64,000 nt of DNA from JACDAN01 sp963842235 (GTDB taxonomy: Bacteria; Actinomycetota; Thermoleophilia; Gaiellales; Gaiellaceae): positions 1,054,001 to 1,118,000 of the forward strand of contig CAWJFT010000001.1 in assembly GCA_963842235.1 (NCBI GenBank), written 5' to 3'. Below are positions 10,604 through 19,525 of the stretch, piece after piece. The notes beneath the pieces are model-generated. The model was given only the letters and a program-made list of their open reading frames with translations. It did no database searches and was not told the origin of the DNA. Within the stretch, counting starts at the first letter, position 1; every line of letters begins with the position of its first letter. The position numbers were made by a program, and so were the translations under genes.

Positions 10604-11712
10604 CCGGCGCCGTTCAGAAACGCGCCGTCCCGGTAGACGAGCTCGCCGTCCGCGTAGACCTCGCCACCATGACGCAGGTCGCAAACCATGTCCCAGTGCA
10701 GCGCCGAAACGTTCTCGCCGCCGGTTTGGGGAATCGATCGGCCGAGGGCGAGATGGATCGTTCCGCCGATCTTCTCGTCGAGCAGAAGGCTGCCGGTGTA
10801 GTCCTGAACCTCGTCGTTCAGGCCGAAGGCGAACTCTCCGACCCGGCGTGCACCGTCGTCGATCCCGATCATGTGGTGTAGGAAGTCCTCCCCGCGCCGC
10901 GCGGTCGCCTCCACGACCTCGCCGGCCTCGAAGCGCAGGACGACGCCGTCGGCGCTGCGACCCCGCACCATCGCGGGGAACGAGAAGCGAATCGTGCCCT
11001 CGACACTCGTCTCGACCGGCCCGGTGAAGACCTCTCCGTCGGGAAGATTCGCGATGCCGTTCGAGCGGATCCACGAGCGGCCCTCGACCCCGAGCGTGAG
11101 ATCCGTGTCCTCGCCGACCACACGGAGCTCACTCGCAGCATCGAGCAGCGAGCCGATGCGCTCCAGCCGCTCGCCGAACTCCTGCCACGCCCCGACAGGA
11201 TCCTCGGCGTCGAGGAACGCCGCCCGGTACACGAGCTCCTCGAACTCGACCAGTGACATCCCGGCGTCCTGCGCGGACGCTTCCGTCGGATAGCCGCACA
11301 ACACCCAGCGGAACTCTCCTCGGGCGAACCGCTCGAGGACCTGCGCCTGATACGCCTCACGCCCCTTCACGCGCCTCGCCATCCTCGCCGGGTCGATCCC
11401 GCTCAGGTACTTGGTGTTCTCCGGCGCTTCGATCGCGATCCAGACGTCTCCGTGCTCGGCGTTCCAGCGGACGTCGAACGGCACCCAGTCGAGCTGAGCA
11501 TCGCTGCCCTCACGAAGCAGGTCCTCGGCGGTCTCGTCGATCAGGAGCTCGGCAGTCGGATGCCCGCCCGCACGCACGGCTGCGCGATAGATCTCCCGGA
11601 TCAGGGGCGTGCTGGGACGGTTGCCGTCGATCCGCACGACGTCGCCCGGCTGCACTCCGGTCGAGTACCCGACCACGACGTCCGCGAGTCGCCCGAGACG
11701 CGGGTCAGACAT
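10600..11712 (-). CDS. M29-family aminopeptidase (copy 1)
   Basis: A 370-residue thermophilic-type (AmpS/PepS/aminopeptidase T) metallopeptidase removing N-terminal residues from peptides in the cytoplasm. Family features are GYSTGVQPGDVVRIDG at the N-terminus, the GEVFTGPVE segment in mid-protein, EKIGGTIHLALGRS with a metal-binding His, and NVSALHWDMVCDLR with the late His and Asp ligands. The ATG at 11712 overlaps the stop of the second copy by 8 bases; a longer frame to 11790 has no homology. Tandem paralogue of the next gene, so a duplication within the operon. Confidence 0.93.
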   Translation of the reverse strand: MSDPRLGRLADVVVGYSTGVQPGDVVRIDGNRPSTPLIREIYRAAVRAGGHPTAELLIDETAEDLLREGSDAQLDWVPFDVRWNAEHGDVWIAIEAPENTKYLSGIDPARMARRVKGREAYQAQVLERFARGEFRWVLCGYPTEASAQDAGMSLVEFEELVYRAAFLDAEDPVGAWQEFGERLERIGSLLDAASELRVVGEDTDLTLGVEGRSWIRSNGIANLPDGEVFTGPVETSVEGTIRFSFPAMVRGRSADGVVLRFEAGEVVEATARRGEDFLHHMIGIDDGARRVGEFAFGLNDEVQDYTGSLLLDEKIGGTIHLALGRSIPQTGGENVSALHWDMVCDLRHGGEVYADGELVYRDGAFLNGAG

Positions 11713-12832
11713 GTTCGACCGCGGCCCCCGTGACGAAGGCGCCGGCCTTCCAGACCAGCGCGCCGTCGGCGTACACCTCACCCTCCTCACGGAGGTCGCA
11801 GATCAGATCCCAGTGGAGATCGGAGATGTTCTGCGTGCCGGCCTCGGAGAACCCGCCGCCAAGGGCGACATGCATCGTCCCACCGATCTTCTCGTCGAAG
11901 AGGATGTCCCGCGTGAAGCGGTCGATCTCGTAGTTGAGGCCGAACGCGACCTCTCCCAGCACGGCCGACCCCTCGTCGGTCGCGATCAGGGCGCGGAGGT
12001 AGTCCTCGCCGGAGCTCGCCTCCGCCCGCACGACCCGGCCCTCGCTGAAGCGGAGCCGCACGTCCTCGACCTCCCGGCCCTGGAAGATCGACGGAAAGGC
12101 GAAGTAGATGTCCCCTTCGGTCCCGGACTCGACAGGGCTGGTGAAGACCTCGCCGTCGGGCATGTTGTGGCGACCGTCCGAGGGAAGCCACGGACGTCCC
12201 TCGACGACGAGACGAAGGTCGGTGTCAGGGCCGACCATGCGAAGCTCTCGGACGGTCTCGAGCTGGCGCGCCCTGGCGGCCAACTCGGCCGAGGTCGACT
12301 CCCAGTGCGCGATCGGATCGTCGTCGGGCCGCACGTGGCAGGCTCCGTAGACGAAGTCCTCGTACTCGGCCAGGGACATCTCGGCGTCCTGCGCGTGCGC
12401 CTCGGTCGGGAACAACGTGCCGCACCAGGCGAGCTCGCCGGCACTGATCCGCTCCCAGCGCCGGTTGACCATCCGATAGTGGGCGGCGAGCTGGTGCCTC
12501 CGCCGCTCGGGATCGGCCCGGGTCATCGCCCTCGTGTTCGACGTCGACCAGATCGTGGCCCAGGCGTCGAGCTGCTCGCTCTGCTGCTGCTCGCTTTCGG
12601 AGATGTACGCGAGCTGCTCGTCGTTGCCCTCGGCGAGGAGGATCCCGTCCACCCCGGCCGGACGAACGTGGATGTACGGCAGCGCGCCGCGGCGAAGCGC
12701 GAAGCGGTACATCGAGGCGACGAGCGGGATGGCCGACTCCTCGCCGTCGATTCTGAACGCCTGGCCTTCGCCGAGACCGAGCGAATAACCGGTGATGAGG
12801 TCGGCGAGCCTCTCGACTCTCGGGTCGCGCAC
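11705..12832 (-). CDS. M29-family aminopeptidase (copy 2)
   Basis: A 375-residue paralogue of the preceding gene with the same landmarks: GYSLGLGEGQAFRIDG, DGEVFTSPVESGTEGD, EKIGGTMHVALGGG and NISDLHWDLICDLR. It differs in substrate-side loops (for example an ATIWSTSNTRAM stretch where copy 1 has AIEAPENTKYL), which suggests different peptide preferences. Starts at GTG 12832, ten bases after the stop of the glycosidase-like gene. In the same run as DgcN/DgcA-like genes, consistent with breakdown of peptides, perhaps from the cell wall. Confidence 0.93.
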   Translation of the reverse strand: MRDPRVERLADLITGYSLGLGEGQAFRIDGEESAIPLVASMYRFALRRGALPYIHVRPAGVDGILLAEGNDEQLAYISESEQQQSEQLDAWATIWSTSNTRAMTRADPERRRHQLAAHYRMVNRRWERISAGELAWCGTLFPTEAHAQDAEMSLAEYEDFVYGACHVRPDDDPIAHWESTSAELAARARQLETVRELRMVGPDTDLRLVVEGRPWLPSDGRHNMPDGEVFTSPVESGTEGDIYFAFPSIFQGREVEDVRLRFSEGRVVRAEASSGEDYLRALIATDEGSAVLGEVAFGLNYEIDRFTRDILFDEKIGGTMHVALGGGFSEAGTQNISDLHWDLICDLREEGEVYADGALVWKAGAFVTGAAVEHV

Positions 12833-12842
12833 CGGCAGCGCC

Positions 12843-14399
12843 CTACTTCTTCGGGGCGCCGACGGGGAACGGCTTGCTGATGAGCGAGGCCTGGCGTGCC
12901 GGGTTCATCTCCGCACGCAGCCTGATCGCGAACACGTAGGAGCCGGCAGCGACGCGCCTCCGCGGGAAGCGGACGAATGTGCCGAGGTGCGCGCGCGCCT
13001 TCGCACGCAGTGAGAACACCGGCTTGGGCGTCCGCCGCCGGCCGACGGCCGCGAGGAGCCGCTTGCGCAGTGTCGCCGACATCCGCCGCCCCGGCAGTCG
13101 GTACATGACTCCGGTGACGATGCTCGACTCCTCGGCCGACGCGGAGAACGACCAGTTCTTGTCCGTCGCGGACCGTCGCCGCTCGCCGAAGCGAGCCGTT
13201 GCTCCGACGACCTTGATCGTGTGCTTCCAGGTCTTCGGACGGCCCTTGCACTTCGTGAGCCCGCGGGAGAGCGCCGAACGCACCGTCGTGAACGATGGGC
13301 GCCGGCTGCGATCGGCTCGGATCAGCCCGGCCTGCCACCGGTCGAGGTCGGGCTCGTCGACGAGGCCGTAGTAGAGCATCGAGTGCACCGACGCGTCGCA
13401 GGCGTAGTACGGGACGAGGGCGGCGTAGGTGTCTGCCTGGAACCGCTCGTCGGCCAGGCGAGGCACGGATTCGACGCCGTAATACGCGCCCTGCGACGCG
13501 GGCGGGATCGCGACCTGCCAGCCGACCTCGTTGAGCCGGACTGTCAGCGGCGGGAGGCCCGCTTTGGACACCGGCCGGCCCCGCTCGGCGAAGATCGGCT
13601 GCCCCGTGCCGTGGAACGCGTCCCAGAACGCCTGCTTGATGCGGCCGAGGTTGGACGTCCCGGCGTTCGGCCAGCGGTACCCGACGAGATAGCTGTCGCG
13701 GTACGAGTTCGGGTGTGGATGGAAGGCGAGCTGGTCCATGATCGGTCGCTTCCGGCCGCTGGCCCGGTAGGCGAGCCCGAGGTCGCGGATGCAGCGCACC
13801 GGCGATGTCGAGGCGTTGACCGCCGCGAGGGCGTTGTCGTTCCCCCGGGGCGAGAGCGAGACCCCGAGGACGGTGATGTCGCGGTTAACCGCCTTCAGCG
13901 CGTCGTAGGCCTGCGCGAGCACCCGTTCATAGGAGCCGCAGGCGAGGCTCTTGCCGGTGAAGGAGAACTGGGGCTGCCAGAAGCGCGGCTGGTTCGGCTC
14001 GTTTCCGACGGCGATCTCCGTGACCTGCGGATAGGTGCGCGCGACCTCCACGACGAAGTTCACGAACTGATTCGCCGCGGTGCGCGAGCCGGCCAGCGCC
14101 CGCGCCCGCGTCGGTGAGATGAGGAACACGACCTTGATCCCCGCCGCCGTGGCGCGCGGGACGTATTGGTCGAGGCCGGCACGTTCCCGAATCGTGGTCG
14201 GCTGCTCCGGGTCCCAGCCGATCGTGACGCGGTTCTCCTGCAGCCCCACCTCGCGCATCTGGTCGACGAACCACGCTCCGCCGTCGGTTGAAAGCCGTCC
14301 ACCGTCGTCGGCGGCACCGACGGTCAGGTCGGCGATGGCCGGCGCCGCCGCGCAGAGAGCGGCGAGCGTGCAGAGCAAGAAAACCGTCAGTCGTGCCAT
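12843..14399 (-). CDS. Secreted clan GH-A-like glycosidase (paralogue 1)
   Basis: 518 residues: signal peptide (1-23, ending AAPAIA), a TIM-barrel-type region and a C-terminal domain of about 130 residues. The barrel carries a clan GH-A signature: VGNEPNQPRFW with the presumed acid/base Glu134, and VRLNEVGWQV with the presumed nucleophile Glu291. Substrate unknown; GH39- or GH5-like families are the nearest guess. The C-terminal part starts near a Cys (TKCKGRPKTWKH) and looks like a beta-sandwich. Two paralogues occur at 42.8 and 52.4 kb, an unusual density for 64 kb. It sits between the DgcN-like gene and the aminopeptidases on the same strand. Confidence 0.8.
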   Translation of the reverse strand: MARLTVFLLCTLAALCAAAPAIADLTVGAADDGGRLSTDGGAWFVDQMREVGLQENRVTIGWDPEQPTTIRERAGLDQYVPRATAAGIKVVFLISPTRARALAGSRTAANQFVNFVVEVARTYPQVTEIAVGNEPNQPRFWQPQFSFTGKSLACGSYERVLAQAYDALKAVNRDITVLGVSLSPRGNDNALAAVNASTSPVRCIRDLGLAYRASGRKRPIMDQLAFHPHPNSYRDSYLVGYRWPNAGTSNLGRIKQAFWDAFHGTGQPIFAERGRPVSKAGLPPLTVRLNEVGWQVAIPPASQGAYYGVESVPRLADERFQADTYAALVPYYACDASVHSMLYYGLVDEPDLDRWQAGLIRADRSRRPSFTTVRSALSRGLTKCKGRPKTWKHTIKVVGATARFGERRRSATDKNWSFSASAEESSIVTGVMYRLPGRRMSATLRKRLLAAVGRRRTPKPVFSLRAKARAHLGTFVRFPRRRVAAGSYVFAIRLRAEMNPARQASLISKPFPVGAPKK

Positions 14400-14433
14400 C
14401 TCAAGACCCCCTCGAGCTTACGGGCGAGGCAAT

Positions 14434-15465
14434 TCAGCATTGCACGCGCTCCAAGATCTCGTCCAGAAGCATGTCCGCTCCGAACCTGACCGGATCGTCC
14501 GCGGGGAGGCCGGTCTCCTTCGCGGCCAGCGCGATCTCGGCCCGCGCTTCGTCCTCGTCGAGGCCGCCGGTGTGCAGCGCGACGGCCGCGACCCTCGCGC
14601 GCCGGAGCGGGAGCGATGCACGCTCGTGGAGCTCGATCAGCTCGGTGAGCGGCGGGAGCGGATGCTCCGGATAGCCCTCCGTGTGCGTCGCCCGCGCCTT
14701 GTGGACGAGGACGAACGCGTGCGGTGTCGCTCCGTGCATGAGCCCCATCGTCACGCCGGAGTACGCCGGATGTACCAGCGATCCCTGCCCCTCGACCCAG
14801 AGAAGCTCCCCGCCGCGCGCGGCTCCCTCCACGACGAGCCGCTCGGCCGCGCCTGCCAGGAAGTCCGACACGACGGCATCGACGGCGATCCCCCAGCCTG
14901 CGATCGCGATTCCCGTTTGGCCGGTCGGCACGAACACCGACTTCAGGCCACGCCCCCTTGCCGCGAGGTCGAGCTCGACGGCAACAGTCTTCTTCCCGAT
15001 CGCGCAATCCGAGCCGACGGTGAGGACGATCTTCGCCGGGACCCGGAGGTTCTCACCCGTCGGGACGTTGAGATCGCGCGGCGGCTTGCGCAGGTCTCGC
15101 AGCTCGACGCCGTGCTGCTCGGCGAGCGCCGAGAGCTCCTCGTCCTCGCTGATGAACTCGTGGAGCCCGCTCTCGAGGTCGAGCCCGGCGCGAATCGAGT
15201 CCTTCAGGAGGTCGCGCCAGGCGGGTGGAAAGCGCCCGCCCTGGGTGGCGACGCCGACGACCGCGGTCGTCGGGCCGAACGGAAGCGCTTCCTCCACCGT
15301 GCCGACGATCGGGATCTCGCGATAGCTCTCCCCCGCCCTTGCCGAATCGAGGATCGCGACGACGGGATTCGGGCTGTAGTGGACGATGCCGCGCATCGTC
15401 TTCCCGTAGTGCTCGTCGCCCGATTTGCCCTCAGCGAGGACTAGGTACTTCTTGTCGGACGCCAA
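14434..15465 (-). CDS. DUF1611 protein, DgcN-like N-acetyltransferase
   Basis: About 343 residues. The family includes DgcN, reported as D-glutamate N-acetyltransferase in marine bacteria, and has a P-loop-like C-terminal region; visible here are YLVLAEGKSGDEHYGKTMRGI at the N-terminus, KIVLTVGSDCAIGKKTVAVEL (nucleotide or CoA site) in the middle and ELLWVEGQGSLVHPAYSG. I prefer the TTG at 15465, since the family starts with this lysine-rich segment; a start at 15513 adds 16 residues inside the epimerase gene. The 35-base overlap with the epimerase gene implies coupling. Naming it dgcN is inference from family and pairing. Confidence 0.82.
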   Translation of the reverse strand: MASDKKYLVLAEGKSGDEHYGKTMRGIVHYSPNPVVAILDSARAGESYREIPIVGTVEEALPFGPTTAVVGVATQGGRFPPAWRDLLKDSIRAGLDLESGLHEFISEDEELSALAEQHGVELRDLRKPPRDLNVPTGENLRVPAKIVLTVGSDCAIGKKTVAVELDLAARGRGLKSVFVPTGQTGIAIAGWGIAVDAVVSDFLAGAAERLVVEGAARGGELLWVEGQGSLVHPAYSGVTMGLMHGATPHAFVLVHKARATHTEGYPEHPLPPLTELIELHERASLPLRRARVAAVALHTGGLDEDEARAEIALAAKETGLPADDPVRFGADMLLDEILERVQC

Positions 15466-16450
15466 GGCCGGGCGATTCGGATGGAAGTTGGACGCCGTCG
15501 ACGAGCTCGACACCAGGCCACGGATCTTCGCGGAGGAGGAGGTTGCCGTCGAGATCGACGTGGTCGCAGAGGCTCGCGATCGAGGCTCCAGCCGCGATCC
15601 CGAGGCCCGACTCGACCATGCAGCCGAGCATCACGCCGAGCCCGAGCTCTCTCGCCGCGGGAACCATCCGCAGCGCCTCGCGGATCCCGCCCGATTTCGC
15701 CAGCTTGATGTTGATGCCGTGACTGCGCTGGGCGCAGTCGTGCACGTCTTCCAGCGTGTGGCAGTCCTCGTCGAGGTAGATCGGAATCGGGGACGCTTGC
15801 TTCAGTGGCGTTCCGGCAGGATCTCCGGCCGGCAGCGGCTGCTCGCAGTACTCGACGCCGAGCTCCGCAAGCTGGGTGAGCGCCTCCAGCGCCTCCTCAG
15901 CCGTGCTCCAGCCTTCGTTGACATCGACGCGGATCGGGCCCTGCCACACCGCGCGGACCGCCCGCACCCGCTCGACGTCCTGCCCGTCGCGGCCGCCGAG
16001 CTTCAGCTTTAGCCCTTGGAAGTCCGTGGCCCTTTCGGCCTTGCGGGCCATCTCGTCGGGATCGCCGAGCCCGATCGTCCACGACGTCGGCGGGCCGGCA
16101 CGCTCGAGGCCGAGCATGCTCCAGACCGGAATGCTCCTGAGCTTCCCGCAGAGATCGTGAAGTGCCGCGTCGATCGCCGCTCGTGCCGCATATTCACGCT
16201 TCGGGAGCCGCGCCATGATCTCGTCGAGCGCGAGCGGGTCATTGCCCAACTCACCGTCGACGCTTTCTACATAGGCCAAGGCCGACTCGGCGGACTCGTC
16301 GTAGCGCCCGTTCGGCGCCGCCTCGCCGTAGCCCCGCGTCCCCTCGTGCTCGAGCTCGACCCAGACGACCTCGGCGACCTCGGTCGTGTCGCGCGCGATG
16401 ACGAAAGGCTCGGCGAGCTCGAGCTTGACGTTCTGGGCGGTGAGCCTCAT
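15431..16450 (-). CDS. Enolase-superfamily dipeptide epimerase / N-acetyl-D-glutamate racemase (DgcA-like)
   Basis: 339 residues of the muconate-lactonising/dipeptide-epimerase subgroup. Catalytic landmarks are GLKLKLGG (KxK base near residue 148), IRVDVNEGW, YCEQPL and IYLDEDCH (three metal ligands Asp, Glu, Asp), NIKLAKSGGI (second catalytic Lys) and MLGCMVESGLG. Members epimerise L-Ala-D/L-Glu from murein or, when paired with DgcN as here, racemise N-acetyl-D-glutamate. First gene of the leftward run. The pairing favours D-glutamate use, but the murein-dipeptide role remains possible. Confidence 0.88.
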   Translation of the reverse strand: MRLTAQNVKLELAEPFVIARDTTEVAEVVWVELEHEGTRGYGEAAPNGRYDESAESALAYVESVDGELGNDPLALDEIMARLPKREYAARAAIDAALHDLCGKLRSIPVWSMLGLERAGPPTSWTIGLGDPDEMARKAERATDFQGLKLKLGGRDGQDVERVRAVRAVWQGPIRVDVNEGWSTAEEALEALTQLAELGVEYCEQPLPAGDPAGTPLKQASPIPIYLDEDCHTLEDVHDCAQRSHGINIKLAKSGGIREALRMVPAARELGLGVMLGCMVESGLGIAAGASIASLCDHVDLDGNLLLREDPWPGVELVDGVQLPSESPGLGVRQEVPSPR

Positions 16451-16489
16451 TCGATGACAGCGTAGAGCCGGCAGCGTAGAGTCACGCTC

Positions 16490-16698
16490 ATGCGAATCCT
16501 TCTCGGTGCTGTGATCGTGCTGTTCCTCTTCCTGTGGGTGCGCGCCGTTGTCGACGTCTTCCGGCGTGGGGACCTCTCGGCGGCGGTAAGGCCGCCTGGG
16601 CGATCGGAATGCTCGTCTTCCCGTTCATCGGGCTCCTCGTCTACACGATGCTCCGACCGTCAGACGCTCAGATCGCCCAGCGTTCAACGGGGAGATAG
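16490..16698 (+). CDS. Small PLDc_N-type membrane protein (frameshifted)
   Basis: The ATG at 16490 opens MRILLGAVIVLFLFLWVRAVVDVF, a membrane helix typical of the phospholipase D N-terminal (PLDc_N) family. The frame then breaks near 16587; one added base restores KAAWAIGMLVFPFIGLLVYTML and a stop at 16698, four bases before the next gene. About 70 residues when repaired, with two membrane segments. This is the one break in the window that behaves as a missing base. A tandem relative follows. Function unknown. Confidence 0.7.
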
Positions 16699-16701
16699 CG
16701 G

Positions 16702-16905
16702 ATGACCGTGCTCTGGTGGCTTCTCGTGATGTTCGTCATTGCGGTCTGGGCCGTGACGCTCTTCGACATCTTCCGGCACTGGAGCGACAGATCGGTCGGC
16801 ACGTCGGTGGCCTGGCTCATCGCGATCTTGATCTTCCCGGTCGTCGGAACGATCGTCTATTTCATCGTCAACGACGTCCTGGGACCCCGGCGGGAGCCCG
16901 CCTAA
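16702..16905 (+). CDS. Small PLDc_N-type membrane protein
   Basis: 67 residues with two membrane segments (about 4-22 and 35-57) joined by a short polar loop; the pattern VWAVTLFDIFRHWSDRS...VAWLIAILIFPVVGTIVYFIVND is that of the PLDc_N domain, often found as free-standing small proteins in actinobacteria. Tandem with the preceding gene, so the two may form a pair in the cytoplasmic membrane. Function unknown. Confidence 0.8.
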   Translation: MTVLWWLLVMFVIAVWAVTLFDIFRHWSDRSVGTSVAWLIAILIFPVVGTIVYFIVNDVLGPRREPA

Positions 16906-17050
16906 AGGTCCCTTCCGCCTGTGCGCAAGCGGAGCCGGACTTCGAGGGGAGAGGTGCGCCTAGCGCGAGCCGGACCTCAGGTGCAAAGGGGACTTCGGTG
17001 GTCAGACTGACGAATGTCTCCGCCCGCCTGAGGCACAAACTGCGATCCTC

Positions 17051-17275
17051 TTGGCGAAAGTGCCGCTGATCACGATAGGGACCTTTGGGACGCGGGACGA
17101 GGCGGAGATCGTTCAGGGTCTGCTCGCTTCGGAAGGGATCGACTCATCGATCAGAGCTGACGATGCGGGCGGCGCCTATCCGTTCGTGCTTTCTGGAGGG
17201 GCGCAGGTGCTGGTCGACGAGACCGATGCCACTGCGGCTTCGGAACTCCTCGCGAGCAAAACCGACGAGACCTGA
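17051..17275 (+). CDS. DUF2007-like small protein
   Basis: 74 residues, or 71 from the GTG at 17060. Pattern VPLITIGTFGTRDEAEIVQGLLASEGIDSSI...VLVDETDATAASELL matches DUF2007, a small ferredoxin-like fold often described as a putative signal-transducing domain. TTG at 17051 is the longest start. It stands alone: 145 bases without a gene precede it and about 340 follow. Relative of the gene downstream of rnz. Function unknown. Confidence 0.75.
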   Translation: MAKVPLITIGTFGTRDEAEIVQGLLASEGIDSSIRADDAGGAYPFVLSGGAQVLVDETDATAASELLASKTDET

Positions 17276-17614
17276 CCAGGCTTGTTTCGTGGGCCTGTTC
17301 GCCGCCCTGAGGCTGCGACGGCGGAGGTCTCGGAACGAGGTCTCGTCGCCCACGTGGCGCACGCGCTGGTCAAGCGAGCCGGTCTGCTGCACCCTCGGCA
17401 TTAGGAGCGCCTGCCGATCGGAGCAGAAGCGACGCCGGACGCGAAGAGCTCGCGTTCCCGGCTTGGATGTTCCGCCACGGGGCCACAGTGCCGGCACAGA
17501 AACGAGTTTCATCCGGCTTGACAGCGCGGCCGGATCGTGTCGTAGTCCGTGGTGACCTCCGAGGAAGAGGGGAATCCTGCCGGCCCGGGAGACAGACTGC
17601 GCGCCTCGTCACCA
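17276..17614. other. Intergenic stretch without a supported gene
   Basis: About 340 bases between the DUF2007 gene and the repeat protein. Open frames here are shadows with no recognisable motif. It should hold the promoter of the repeat-protein gene, but no convincing -35/-10 pair was seen. Confidence 0.5.
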
Positions 17615-19042
17615 ATGACTCGTCAACGTCCGGTTCCGTGCCACGAACGTCAGTGCCAGAGCGGGATTGTGCGAGGGCCCGCAGCGCTGGTGCTCGTCGC
17701 GTTCGCGCTTCTCGCCGGCCCGACGCCGGAAGCCGTCGCCCAGACGCCGCCGCGTCCGGAGCCCCAAGAGCTGTGGCGGCAGTTTCCGCTCGAGACGCGG
17801 CGTTCGACTCGGCAGGCACCCACCGAGCGCGAGTCGACGCCGGCGGCCGCCGCGACCGGCGGCACGGCGGAGGAAGGGCGTGATGAGTCGCTCGTGACGG
17901 TCCAGATCGCCACGATCCTGGTGGCCATGGCGCTCGTTCTCATACTGACCACTGCCACGCTCGCCTACGCCGTTCGCGGTTCGTTCGAGTTCGGTGCCTA
18001 CCGTCGCAGGCGTCGCCTGACGCCGTCTTTCCACGAATTCGTCGAGGCAACGCCGAACGCGGGGACAGAACGGCCGGAGCACAGGGAGCCGAGCGCCAAG
18101 CGCACGGTCCGGATTCCAAGCCGGGCCCATCGAGGTGTGAAGCGCGCCGCGGCCGCGAAGTCGCTCGGGAATATTATCTCGGAGGTCGACGCGCTCAAGG
18201 CGAAGCTTGACGTGGACGCCGCCCCGAAGAAGCCGGAGAGCCCGGCGCACGACAGGATCGCACGTCTCAGAGAAAGGCTCGACATGTACTTCGCATCCGC
18301 GAAGAACGAGAGCACGGCGAGCGACGAGATCGAGAGCCTGAAGGCGAAGCTCGACATGCACCCTGCTCCTGCGAAGAGACAGAGCATCGCACACGACGAG
18401 CTCGAGACGCTCAAACAGAAACTCGACGTGCAGCCCGCTCACAGCGAGAGCGCTCCCCCCGACGAGCTCCAGACCCTCAAGGCGAAGCTCGAAATGCAGT
18501 CTTCCCCTGCGAAGAGCGGGAGCACGCCTCATGACGAGCTTGAGACGCTCAAGGCCAAACTCGCCAAGCAAGCTGCGTTCGTCAACGCCGAGCGTGAGAC
18601 TGCTGACGAGGTCGCGCTGAAGGAGAAGCTCGGTGGCGACGCCGCCGCCGCGGCGAAACGCGAGACGACAGTTCGTCCTGCGCTCGAGACGAAGCTCGTC
18701 GACCACGACCCTGGCCCGAAGTCGGAGCGCAAGGTCGACCTTCACGTCGGCAAGCCGAGCCCGAAGCTCGATGTCAGTGACGCATCCGCTAAGGATCAGG
18801 CTCGAGGGTCCGTCGATGTCGACGCCCCCGACACAACTCTGCGCGAGCCCCCGGGCGGCCGCGCGGCCGATGCGACCCCGGAAGCACCGCGCCGGGTCTC
18901 GGCCGCCACGCACCGATCCACGATCGCCGAACTGTTCTACGAGCATGGCTCCGACCTGGCGTTCATCGGGATGGTCGTGATCATGCTCGCACTTCTCCTC
19001 CTCAACATCGCTGTTTTTCTCGACATCGGCGTTGCGTCCTAG
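17615..19042 (+). CDS. Membrane protein with about eight 24-residue coiled repeats (unrecognised)
   Basis: I do not recognise a family. From ATG 17615 the protein has a signal-like hydrophobic segment (VRGPAALVLVAFALLAG) ending in AVAQ, a Pro/Arg-rich linker, a membrane helix (VQIATILVAMALVLILTTATLAY), a basic stretch, then repeats of the form DELETLKAKLDMQ-x-APAKSES at about 24-residue spacing, a low-complexity acidic/basic tail and a last membrane helix (LAFIGMVVIMLALLLLNIAVFL) at the C-terminus. The repeats look like short amphipathic helices that could form a coiled stalk between two membrane anchors. An alternative start at GTG 17549 adds 22 residues. Probably species-specific and fast-evolving. 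Confidence 0.7.
   Translation: MTRQRPVPCHERQCQSGIVRGPAALVLVAFALLAGPTPEAVAQTPPRPEPQELWRQFPLETRRSTRQAPTERESTPAAAATGGTAEEGRDESLVTVQIATILVAMALVLILTTATLAYAVRGSFEFGAYRRRRRLTPSFHEFVEATPNAGTERPEHREPSAKRTVRIPSRAHRGVKRAAAAKSLGNIISEVDALKAKLDVDAAPKKPESPAHDRIARLRERLDMYFASAKNESTASDEIESLKAKLDMHPAPAKRQSIAHDELETLKQKLDVQPAHSESAPPDELQTLKAKLEMQSSPAKSGSTPHDELETLKAKLAKQAAFVNAERETADEVALKEKLGGDAAAAAKRETTVRPALETKLVDHDPGPKSERKVDLHVGKPSPKLDVSDASAKDQARGSVDVDAPDTTLREPPGGRAADATPEAPRRVSAATHRSTIAELFYEHGSDLAFIGMVVIMLALLLLNIAVFLDIGVAS
18181..18720 (+). repeat. Degenerate 66-78 base tandem repeats inside the coding region
   Basis: Successive units encode EVDALKAKLDVD, DRIARLRERLDMY, DEIESLKAKLDMH, DELETLKQKLDVQ, DELQTLKAKLEMQ, DELETLKAKLAKQ, DEVALKEKLGGD and RPALETKLVDHD, each followed by a variable linker (often AP-AK-x-ES). 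Units differ at many codons, so they are old, selected repeats and not a fresh microsatellite expansion. Confidence 0.75.
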
Positions 19043-19174
19043 GAAGTCCATGTTCAGGCGTGCACCGCCCACCGCTCGCCCCCGTTTCGTGGTGGAGCTC
19101 GAACCTCAGCAGGCTCGGCGCGCCCCAAGGACGGAGGCAGCGAACCCGGATGATCTCCCGACGAGAGGAAGCGG

Positions 19175-19525
19175 ATGACAGTGCAGGCAGACAGCGGAAG
19201 GGTCGTCGTCCTTTGCGAACGACTCGCCGACGCGACGCGCGCAGGCACGGCGAAATGGCACGGCGAGGGCGAAGACACGTTTTTGTGGGAAGGCGAGCAG
19301 GGCTCGGTCTCGGTTCAGAGCCGCGACAAGGACGGCGAGCCTCCCTACCAGCTCGTTGTCTTCAACACAAACGGCGTGAAGGTGGAGGAGCTGACGTCAC
19401 AGCTCCTCGAAAACGACCAGCCGGCCGAGTGGAATGAGCCCCTTGCCGTCCTCTACCGCTCGGCGCGTCGCAGCGCTCTAAACGCCGACGAAATCATCGA
19501 CGCGCTGATCGAGGCGCTCCACTAG
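19175..19525 (+). CDS. Hypothetical protein, 116 residues
   Basis: Not recognised. Soluble, acidic, with QADSGRVVVLCERLADATRAGTAKWHGEGEDTFLWEGEQGSVSV at the start and a C-terminal helix (SALNADEIIDALIEALH). The alternating strand pattern and the segment PPYQLVVFNTNGVKVEEL suggest a small beta-rich fold. ATG at 19175 follows a GAGAGGAAG Shine-Dalgarno. Codon use fits its neighbours, so it is probably real. No neighbours suggest a role. Confidence 0.65.
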   Translation: MTVQADSGRVVVLCERLADATRAGTAKWHGEGEDTFLWEGEQGSVSVQSRDKDGEPPYQLVVFNTNGVKVEELTSQLLENDQPAEWNEPLAVLYRSARRSALNADEIIDALIEALH

